Assembly: GCA_018065885.1 (NCBI GenBank)
Contig: JAGHSL010000276.1
Coordinates: forward strand, 1-8,725
Origin: Candidatus Limimorpha equi
GTDB taxonomy: Bacteria > Bacteroidota > Bacteroidia > Bacteroidales > F082
Direction of reading: 5' to 3'
DNA length: 8,725 nt
The translations under genes and the position numbers were made by a program. The notes under the pieces are model-generated. The model saw only the letters and a program-made list of their open reading frames with translations. It was not told where the DNA came from and made no database searches. Each line of letters starts with the position of its first letter. The stretch's first letter is position 1. Below are positions 1 to 4,813 of this stretch, one piece after another.

Positions 1-171
1 ACTTTGCATGATGTGATTGAAAAACAAGGACTTAAACTTTATTACAATTACGATGACCTATACGCCAATGACGATGATTTGGAAGTAAAATCCATCCGGA
101 CTTTCTACGAACAGATGTGGCTTGACCAAGGCCTGACGATAAAATATTTGAGATTCAATATCAATCCTTGA
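1..171 (+). CDS. trmB: tRNA (guanine-N7-)-methyltransferase TrmB, C-terminal 56 residues only
   Basis: Frame 1 is open from the first base to a TGA at 169-171. The visible tail contains a conserved-looking TFYEQMWLDQGLTIKYLRF block, which closely resembles the C-terminus of Bacteroidota TrmB proteins (SIKTFYE..WL..G..IKY..F). TrmB transfers a methyl group from S-adenosylmethionine to N7 of G46 in the variable loop of tRNA, in the cytoplasm. The SAM-binding Rossmann core lies outside the window, so the call rests on this terminal signature alone. The next gene starts 77 bp downstream on the same strand, but a promoter-like box in the gap suggests it can be transcribed separately. Confidence 0.72.
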   Translation, partial: TLHDVIEKQGLKLYYNYDDLYANDDDLEVKSIRTFYEQMWLDQGLTIKYLRFNINP

Positions 172-182
172 TAAAGAGTCGT

Positions 183-190
183 TATATTTG
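183..190 (+). promoter_or_regulatory. Bacteroidota -7 promoter box (TATATTTG) for the YjgR-like gene
   Basis: TATATTTG matches the TAnnTTTG -7 consensus of the Bacteroidota primary sigma factor. It lies just after the trmB stop and would start transcription near 197, giving an A/T-rich leader of about 50 nt. I do not see a TTTG -33 element at the usual distance, so the call rests on the -7 box and its position. Confidence 0.45.
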
Positions 191-201
191 CCTCAAAAAT
201 C

Positions 202-233
202 TTTGAATCTTGAATTTTAAATTTTTGAATCTT
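202..233. repeat. A/T-rich leader with a 10-bp direct repeat
   Basis: TTTGAATCTT occurs at 202-211 and again exactly at 224-233, with a partial TTGAAT copy at 210-215. The repeats fill the 5' leader of the downstream gene. A/T-rich leaders without a Shine-Dalgarno sequence are normal in Bacteroidota, so this may be low-complexity sequence with no regulatory role. Confidence 0.4.
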
Positions 234-248
234 TAAATTGTAATTGAT

Positions 249-1898
249 ATGTACACCGAAGAACATCAACTATACATCGCGCACAGCGATAATGGCCCTA
301 TCAACCTGATAGGCAAAATGGCCAACCGCCACGGACTGATTGCAGGCGCAACAGGTACTGGAAAAACCGTCACATTGCAAGTCATTGCCGAATCGTTCAG
401 TCAGGCGGGTGTGCCTTGCTTCATGGCCGACATGAAAGGCGACCTTTCGGGCATCAGTCAGGCGGGTGCCATGAGCAGCTTCATCGAAAAACGCTGCCCT
501 GAATTTGGCATTTTCAATCCGCAGTTTGCAGGTTGCCCGACACGTTTCTTCGATGTGTTTGGCGAGCAAGGCTACCCGATGCGTGCCACCATTTCATCGA
601 TGGGACCGCAACTTTTGGCCCGTCTCATGGAACTCAACGAAACCCAGGCCGGCGTGCTGAATGCCGTGTTCCGCATCGCCGATGACAACAACCTGCTGCT
701 CATCGACTTGAAGGACCTGCGCCTGATGCTCGATTTCGTGGGCAAAAACGCATCGAAGTTCACAACGGAATATGGCAACATTGCATCTGCTAGCATTGGC
801 GCCATTCAGCGTGCCGTGCTGCAACTCGAAAGCGAAGGCGGCGACAAGTTTTTCGGTGAACCGGAATTCAATATCGAAGACCTTTTTGCTGTTGAAAACG
901 GTAAGGGAGTGATGAATGTCCTGGCTGCCGACAGACTGATGCTGAATCCGAAACTGTATTCCACTTTCCTGCTCTGGCTGATGACGGAACTCTATTCGCG
1001 TCTGCCCGAAGTCGGCGACTTGGAGCTGCCTAAACTGGTGTTTTTCTTCGATGAAGCTCACATGCTTTTCGATGGCACCTCGAAGGCATTGGTGGATAAA
1101 ATCGAGCAGGTCATCCGCTTAATTCGTTCAAAAGGCGTTGGCATTTACTTCATTACGCAGGTGCCGAGCGATGTGCCGGCCAATGTTCTGGCGCAACTTG
1201 GCAACCGTGTCCAGCACGCATTACGTGCCTTTACGCCACAAGACCAAAAAGCCGTGCGTGCTGCCGCCCAGACTTTCCGCGTCAATCCGGCCTTCAAGAC
1301 CGAAGATGCCATCATGGATTTGGCCACAGGCGAAGCTCTTGTTTCGTTCTTGGATGAAAAAGGTTCGCCAGCCGTCGTTGAACGTGCCAAGATTCTTTTC
1401 CCTTTGAGCCAGATTGGTGCCATTACTGCCGGTCAAAGGCTTGACATTCAGAATGCTGCTCCTGACCATATCAAGGAATACCTGAATTACGTCGACCGTG
1501 AAAGCGCCTATGAAGTGCTGACCGAGGTGAATCAGCAATTGGAAGAAGCCAAACAGCAGGAATTGCAGGCCATCGAAGAAGAAAAAGCCTTGAAAGCCAA
1601 GGAGAAAGAAGAAGCCAAGGCTGCCAAGGAAAAGGAAAAGAGCGAGAAGAAAAGCAAAGGCATCAAGCGCACCATTTTGGGCACGATGATAGGCGCTGCC
1701 GCTTCAAGTTTTGCCCGCAGCATTGGCACTCAGATTGCAAAGAATATTGGTGGTTCAAAGACAACTACAAAGGCGAAATCGTCGAAAAAAAGCGATGAAT
1801 CGGTGCTAGGAAAGGCCGCCAAGAAAGCTGCTCAAACGGCCACTTCCACTGCAACGCGAAAAATTACGGAAGAAATCTTGAAAGGAATCTTCAAATAA
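249..1898 (+). CDS. YjgR/DUF853 family HerA-like P-loop ATPase
   Basis: A 549-residue protein matching the DUF853 (helicase HerA-like C-terminal) family, whose E. coli member is YjgR. The N-terminal NRHGLIAGATGTGKTVTLQ block contains the Walker A motif GATGTGKT at residues 33-40. It is followed by the family-typical FMADMKGDLSG at 58-68. Walker B is LVFFFDEAH with D268-E269, and GIYFITQ at 298-304 looks like the sensor strand. Residues about 425-475 are a Lys/Glu/Ala-rich, probably coiled-coil or extended helical segment. A Gly/Ala/Ser-rich C-terminal part (about 476-549) with basic patches ends in KITEEILKGIFK. HerA-type ATPases form hexameric rings that translocate DNA, but the substrate of YjgR is not established and no NurA-like nuclease lies next to it here. 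The ATG at 249 gives the expected N-terminus a few residues before the first conserved motif. The gene is intact and followed by its own terminator. Confidence 0.9.
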   Translation: MYTEEHQLYIAHSDNGPINLIGKMANRHGLIAGATGTGKTVTLQVIAESFSQAGVPCFMADMKGDLSGISQAGAMSSFIEKRCPEFGIFNPQFAGCPTRFFDVFGEQGYPMRATISSMGPQLLARLMELNETQAGVLNAVFRIADDNNLLLIDLKDLRLMLDFVGKNASKFTTEYGNIASASIGAIQRAVLQLESEGGDKFFGEPEFNIEDLFAVENGKGVMNVLAADRLMLNPKLYSTFLLWLMTELYSRLPEVGDLELPKLVFFFDEAHMLFDGTSKALVDKIEQVIRLIRSKGVGIYFITQVPSDVPANVLAQLGNRVQHALRAFTPQDQKAVRAAAQTFRVNPAFKTEDAIMDLATGEALVSFLDEKGSPAVVERAKILFPLSQIGAITAGQRLDIQNAAPDHIKEYLNYVDRESAYEVLTEVNQQLEEAKQQELQAIEEEKALKAKEKEEAKAAKEKEKSEKKSKGIKRTILGTMIGAAASSFARSIGTQIAKNIGGSKTTTKAKSSKKSDESVLGKAAKKAAQTATSTATRKITEEILKGIFK

Positions 1899-1936
1899 GA
1901 ATCGCGGATTTAAGCGAACACAGATGAAACGGATTG
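1899..1936. repeat. Intergenic repeat copy of the AATCCG/ATCTGTG type
   Basis: Directly after the stop codon the sequence reads GAATCGCGGATTTAAGCGAA and then ACACAGATGAAACGGATT. On the opposite strand this is AATCCGTTTCATCTGTG followed by TTCGCTTAAATCCGCGATTC, the same short-word style (AATCCG, ATCTG) as the repeats at 2176-2205 and 3246-3391. I recognise this style as a common intergenic repeat in Bacteroidota genomes but know no name for it. Its last bases form the left arm of the terminator hairpin. Confidence 0.5.
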
Positions 1937-1975
1937 TCTGGATGTTTTTCCATTCGGGCAGTCCGTTTTGCTTTA
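1926..1975 (+). terminator. Strong intrinsic terminator after the YjgR-like gene
   Basis: The left arm ACGGATTGTCTGGATG (1929-1944) pairs along its full length with CATTCGGGCAGTCCGT (1951-1966), using four G-T wobbles, around a six-base loop (TTTTTC). Bases 1927-1928 and 1967-1968 extend the stem by two A-T pairs. The right arm runs into TTTTGCTTTATTT. The hairpin starts about 28 bp past the stop codon, as expected for a rho-independent terminator. The A-run preceding the stem is short, so it acts mainly on + strand transcription. Confidence 0.8.
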
Positions 1976-2037
1976 TTTATCTGAAAGTATTTTGTTGTAT
2001 AATTTATTGATAATCAGCAGTTAAAAAAAATCATATT

Positions 2038-2099
2038 CCGCCAAGGCGGGAGAGAGTAAATTCGGAGTAAATTTTTCGAGTAAATTTTGAGTAAATTTC
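2038..2099. repeat. Small CCGCC hairpin followed by four GAGTAAATT tandem copies
   Basis: CCGCCAAGGCGG (2038-2049) is a short perfect inverted repeat. Immediately after it, four head-to-tail units start with GAGTAAATT at 2054, 2065, 2078 and 2089, with lengths 11, 13, 11 and 11 bp. The array is non-coding. The variable unit length suggests slippage or decay. No function is evident. Confidence 0.7.
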
Positions 2100-2130
2100 T
2101 TTTCGTGCGCCAGCCAATCCATGTCAATTT

Positions 2131-2166
2131 ATGCGCTTTGCTCCCTGAGCTTGTCGAAGGGCGCAT
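2131..2166. repeat. Hairpin element with CCCTGAGCTTGTCGAAGGG core
   Basis: The 19-bp core at 2143-2161 is an imperfect palindrome (CCCTgAGC..GTcGAAGGG type). I recognise it as a widely dispersed intergenic motif in many bacteria, usually seen as CCCTTCGACAAGCTCAGGG on the other strand. It is enclosed by inverted arms ATGCGC (2131-2136) and GCGCAT (2161-2166), so the whole stretch can fold as a cruciform or hairpin. No ORF is associated with it. Whether it is a small mobile element or a protein-binding site cannot be told from here. Confidence 0.6.
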
Positions 2167-2175
2167 TTGAAATTT

Positions 2176-2205
2176 ATCTGTAAAAATCTGTAACATCTGT
2201 AGTTT
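2176..2205. repeat. Short tandem ATCTGTA units, interrupted by the IS
   Basis: Three units begin with ATCTGTA: at 2176, 2186 and 2195, spaced 9-10 bp apart. The third one is broken after its AGTTT by the insertion sequence and continues at 3246. Joined across the IS, bases 2195-2205 plus 3246-3256 are identical over 22 bp to the intact copy at 3315-3336. Confidence 0.8.
2201..2205. repeat. Left copy of the 5-bp target-site duplication (AGTTT)
   Basis: AGTTT abuts the left end of the insertion sequence and is repeated exactly at 3241-3245. The undisturbed repeat copy at 3321-3325 has only one AGTTT at this position, which confirms that the second copy arose on insertion. IS982 elements are known to make short duplications of variable length. 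Confidence 0.85.
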
Positions 2206-2223
2206 AACGTGAGTTCGATATAA
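2206..2223 (+). repeat. IS left terminal inverted repeat
   Basis: AACGTGAGTTCGATATAA is the inverted counterpart of 3223-3240 with one mismatch (T versus C at position 14). It begins directly after the AGTTT target duplication. Confidence 0.9.
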
Positions 2224-2263
2224 AATAATTGCTTGAAATAGAATAACATAGCGATATTTTTCG

Positions 2264-2271
2264 TATGTTTG
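2264..2271 (+). promoter_or_regulatory. -7 promoter box (TATGTTTG) for the transposase
   Basis: TATGTTTG fits TAnnTTTG and lies inside the IS, 35 bp before the transposase ATG, so the element carries its own promoter. A start near 2278 would give a leader of about 30 nt. A well-spaced -33 TTTG is not evident. Confidence 0.5.
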
Positions 2272-2306
2272 TAGTGTAAAAACAGACAAATACAAAAAAG
2301 CACGCT

Positions 2307-3218
2307 ATGTTATTATCAGAGGACAAAATTACGGAAATTTATTGCTTGGCAGACGATTTCTGCAAGTTTTACAGCGAAACGGCAAGAACTAACGCATTGG
2401 AAGAACCCGGCGGGAAACGCCACCGCAACAAGCCCAACCGTCTGTCGGACGCCGAGGTCATCACCATCCTGGTCGCTTTCCACATGGGCGCACACCGTTG
2501 CCTGAAGCATTTCTACCTTGAATTCGTCTGCCGGCACTGGACACACCTGTTCCCTAAGACCGTGTCGTACAACAGGTTCGTCGAGTTGGAACGTGACGTA
2601 GCACTGCTGCTGCTCGTATTCGTCAAGCACGTCCTTCTAGGCAAGTGTACAGGCATCAGCTTCGTGGATTCCACCGCCATGCGGGTGTGCCGCAACCAGC
2701 GCATCCACTGCCACAAGGTCCTCAAGGGCATCGCCGCACGGGGAAAGTGCTCGATGGGGTGGTTCTTCGGATTCAAGCTGCACCTGATCATCAACGAGAA
2801 AGGAGAAATCCTCTCCTTCATGTTCACTCCGGCCGACGTCGACGACCGCGAGCCGCTCAAGTCCATGGGCTTCGTCAAGGAGGTCTACGGGAAGCTGGTC
2901 GGTGACAAAGGATACATATCGAAAGAGCTGTTCGAGGAACTGTTCGTCGACGGCATCCAACTGATAACCAAGGTGAAGAACAACATGAAGAACTGCCTGA
3001 TGAGCGTCTCCGACAAGATACTGCTCCGCAAAAGGGCGGTCATAGAGTCTGTCAATGACGAACTCAAGAACATCGCGCAGCTGGAGCATTCAAGGCATCG
3101 CTCGTTCAACAACTTCATCGTCAATGCCGTCGCCGCAATCGCCGCGTACTGCTTCTTCCCTAAGAAACCTTCCATCTCCGTCGAAACCTATTCCGACAAC
3201 CAACTGACTATCTTTTGA
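2307..3218 (+). CDS. IS982-family DDE transposase
   Basis: A 303-residue intact transposase. The catalytic triad is visible: D121 in SFVDSTAMRVC, D200 in VGDKGYIS, and E247 in RAVIESVNDELKN. Between them lies the family-typical stretch with RIHCHKVLKGIAARGK (about 132-147) and MGWFFGFKLHLI (150-161). The ending IEx(3-4)LKNxxQLEHSRHRS also matches the family. The N-terminal third (1-110) is helical and probably binds the terminal inverted repeats. The enzyme would catalyse DNA cleavage and strand transfer of its own element. The ATG at 2307 is 84 bp inside the left terminus and the TGA ends 22 bp before the right terminus. There is no frameshift or internal stop, and the length is normal for the family. 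Confidence 0.93.
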   Translation: MLLSEDKITEIYCLADDFCKFYSETARTNALEEPGGKRHRNKPNRLSDAEVITILVAFHMGAHRCLKHFYLEFVCRHWTHLFPKTVSYNRFVELERDVALLLLVFVKHVLLGKCTGISFVDSTAMRVCRNQRIHCHKVLKGIAARGKCSMGWFFGFKLHLIINEKGEILSFMFTPADVDDREPLKSMGFVKEVYGKLVGDKGYISKELFEELFVDGIQLITKVKNNMKNCLMSVSDKILLRKRAVIESVNDELKNIAQLEHSRHRSFNNFIVNAVAAIAAYCFFPKKPSISVETYSDNQLTIF

Positions 3219-3222
3219 TTGC

Positions 3223-3240
3223 TTATGTCGAACTCACGTT
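3223..3240 (-). repeat. IS right terminal inverted repeat
   Basis: TTATGTCGAACTCACGTT is the reverse complement of the left end with 17 of 18 matches. It ends immediately before the second AGTTT copy. Confidence 0.9.
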
Positions 3241-3245
3241 AGTTT
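3241..3245. repeat. Right copy of the 5-bp target-site duplication (AGTTT)
   Basis: Exact repeat of 2201-2205 flanking the other IS end. The sequence then continues with ATTGAAAATCA, as it does in the uninterrupted repeat copy at 3321-3336. Confidence 0.85.
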
Positions 3246-3391
3246 ATTGAAAATCAGTGTAATCTGTAGTTTTAAAAACCTCTGCGGAAATCAGCGTTAT
3301 CTGCGGGAGAATAAATCTGTAGTTTATTGAAAATCAATACAATCCGCATAATCTGCGGTTCTAAAAAACTCTGCGGAAATCAGCGGCATCA
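3246..3391. repeat. Intergenic repeat block with two copies of a 70-80 bp unit
   Basis: Copy A is split by the IS (2195-2205 plus 3246 to about 3306). Copy B runs from 3315 to about 3391. They share an identical 22-bp start (ATCTGTAGTTTATTG...) and an identical 17-bp stretch CTCTGCGGAAATCAGCG (3280-3296 and 3369-3385). Copy B carries about one extra 9-bp unit between these. Within each copy the sequence is made of 9-11 bp words such as AATCTGCGG, AATCCGCAT and AATCAGCG. The block fills the space between the IS and the - strand helicase gene and includes that gene's stop codon at 3389-3391. On the - strand each copy ends in CCGCAGAG followed by a T run, but I could not draw a stable terminator stem. 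Confidence 0.75.
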
Positions 3392-4810
3392 GCAGAAGAA
3401 AAATTCATCCTTAAAGTTCACGAAATAAAGCCGTTGTTGGGCGCGGGTGACAGCCGTGTAAAGCCAGCGGATGTCGTCTTTCTCCAGTTCGTCTTTCAGG
3501 TTGAATGATGAATCGATGAACACGTCTTTCCATTGGCCGCCTTGGGTCTTGTGGCAGGTGAGAGCATAGGCGAATTTCACTTGCAAGGCATTGAACCACG
3601 GGTTTTTCTTCATCTCCTTGTAACGTTCGCGGCGGTTCGGAATGTCCATGTAATCTTCCTCAACAGCATCGTGCAGCCTTTGGCTTTCCTCTTCAGTCAG
3701 TGAGGCACTTTCGCTGTTCAGCGTGTCCAAAATGATTTTCACTTCCAGATTGGGCGCATCGGGATAATCTAAGAAACTCAGCTCCACATCGGCGAAACGG
3801 AATCCGTACATTTCCTCGTAACGGCGAATTTTGCGAATCTCGGCCATGTCGCCGTTGGCAATGAAACTGATGTTCTGGTTGCCATCGGCCCAAAAGTAAT
3901 TGTTTTTCACAATCATCAGGCGGTCGCCAGTGGCGATTTCTCCTTCAATGTTCAGGATTCGGCTCCTGATGGCCTGATTGAAAAGATTTGTCCTTTTGTT
4001 TGATTTGCAGATGATTACGGTTTCGGTATTATGCTCGGCATCGAAGGCTTGATAGAGCAGTTCCTCGAAGGTCTCAGGCTCAATGCGTGTGGTGTCGCCG
4101 AAATCCTTGATGTTGAAAAGCGGCAATTCGTATTCGTAAAGGTTTTCGTTGAGCAATTGCCGAAGGTGCGTTGCATTGGAAAGAATGCCCGACTCCAAAG
4201 CCTGACGCATGACTTCGGTGAGTTCGTAGGTGGCAATGGTGACGGGGAATTCGCTTTTGAGGTAGTCGATGTCCAAGGCGGGGCTGTGGTCGCTGCCGAC
4301 GGGCGGCAATTGTGCCGCATCGCCGATGAGCAGCAACTTGCAGTTGTCGCCGCTGAAGACGTATGACAAAAGGTCGTCAAGAAGACTGGCGTTGCCGAAG
4401 TCGCGCTGTTCGCCAATCATGGAGGCTTCGTCGACGATGAAAAGCGTGTTCTGAAATTTGTTTTCGGCGCGGCCAACACGGATGCTTCCGTCGGGGAAAG
4501 TCATCACTTGATAGATGCGTTTGTGAATGGTGGTGGCATACTGTTTCGTGTAGCTGCTGATGACTTTGGCGGCACGGCCTGTGGGCGCCATCAGCACGTA
4601 TTTCATGCCGATTTGCGGCAGCGTTTCTACCAAAGCCGTTACCAAAGTCGTTTTTCCAGTTCCGGCATAACCGCGCAGAATGTAAGTTGGATTTTCTTTC
4701 TGAGAAAGCAGGAAAGCGGAAAGATGGCGCAAAATGGTGGCTTGGCCTTCGGTTGGCTCAAAGCCGAAGGAGTCTTTCAGTCGCCAGAATAATTCTTCCC
4801 TGCTGAACAT
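3389..4810 (-). CDS. RecD-like superfamily 1 DNA helicase (AAA family ATPase)
   Basis: A 473-residue protein with the full set of SF1 helicase motifs. Q motif glutamine is Q23 (TEGQATIL), Walker A is GYAGTGKT at 47-54, and MAPTGRAAK (about 74-82) is motif Ia. Walker B is LFIVDEAS with D127-E128. Motif III is GDAAQLPPV at 163-171. TCHKTQGGQ at 418-426 is motif V and YTAVTRA at 451-457 is motif VI. This arrangement matches the RecD/Dda-type 5'-3' helicases that Bacteroidota encode as stand-alone proteins of about 470 residues. It lacks the long N-terminal extension of RecD2 and no recB or recC is nearby. The role is probably in DNA repair or replication, but the exact process is inferred. It starts 3 bp after the tamL stop, so it is likely cotranscribed. 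The end, KDEFFFC, reads into the repeat block that provides the TGA. Confidence 0.87.
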   Translation of the reverse strand: MFSREELFWRLKDSFGFEPTEGQATILRHLSAFLLSQKENPTYILRGYAGTGKTTLVTALVETLPQIGMKYVLMAPTGRAAKVISSYTKQYATTIHKRIYQVMTFPDGSIRVGRAENKFQNTLFIVDEASMIGEQRDFGNASLLDDLLSYVFSGDNCKLLLIGDAAQLPPVGSDHSPALDIDYLKSEFPVTIATYELTEVMRQALESGILSNATHLRQLLNENLYEYELPLFNIKDFGDTTRIEPETFEELLYQAFDAEHNTETVIICKSNKRTNLFNQAIRSRILNIEGEIATGDRLMIVKNNYFWADGNQNISFIANGDMAEIRKIRRYEEMYGFRFADVELSFLDYPDAPNLEVKIILDTLNSESASLTEEESQRLHDAVEEDYMDIPNRRERYKEMKKNPWFNALQVKFAYALTCHKTQGGQWKDVFIDSSFNLKDELEKDDIRWLYTAVTRAQQRLYFVNFKDEFFFC

Positions 4811-4813
4811 GAT

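Larger units (their letters stand above)
2206..3240 (+). mobile_element. Complete IS982-family insertion sequence, 1035 bp
   Basis: The element has one transposase gene and terminal inverted repeats AACGTGAGTTCGATATAA (2206-2223) and TTATGTCGAACTCACGTT (3223-3240), which match at 17 of 18 positions. A 5-bp direct repeat flanks it. Total length, TIR length and the single-ORF layout all fit the IS982 family (about 1 kb). It sits between two convergent genes, in non-coding repeat DNA, so it disrupts no gene. Its coding part uses more G/C-ending codons than the flanking intergenic DNA. The open frame, paired ends and exact duplication suggest a recent and possibly still active insertion. Confidence 0.93.

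Noticed and set aside
168..190. A -33/-7 promoter pair from TTG at 168-170 with TATATTTG
   Set aside because: The spacing of about 12 bp is too short for the Bacteroidota -33/-7 arrangement, so only the -7 box is called.
594..1061. A 155-codon - strand frame inside the YjgR-like gene
   Set aside because: It is a shadow of the opposite frame, without start context or domain, and lies over the Walker A to Walker B region of the real protein.
2014..2295. A 93-codon - strand frame crossing the IS left end
   Set aside because: It spans tandem repeats, the hairpin element and the IS terminus, so it could only have arisen after insertion. The sequence has no protein-like features.
2637..3089. A 150-codon - strand frame opposite the transposase
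   Set aside because: It is antisense to the catalytic core of the transposase and explained by the G/C-rich third positions of that gene.
3246..3391. A possible CRISPR-like array
   Set aside because: The repeated words are only 9-11 bp, irregular in spacing and partly overlapping. There are no uniform spacers and no cas genes.
3350..3420. An intrinsic terminator for the helicase gene on the - strand
   Set aside because: T runs follow CCGCAGAG words, but the best stems found are only 3-5 bp, such as CCGCA/TGCGG. That is too weak to call.
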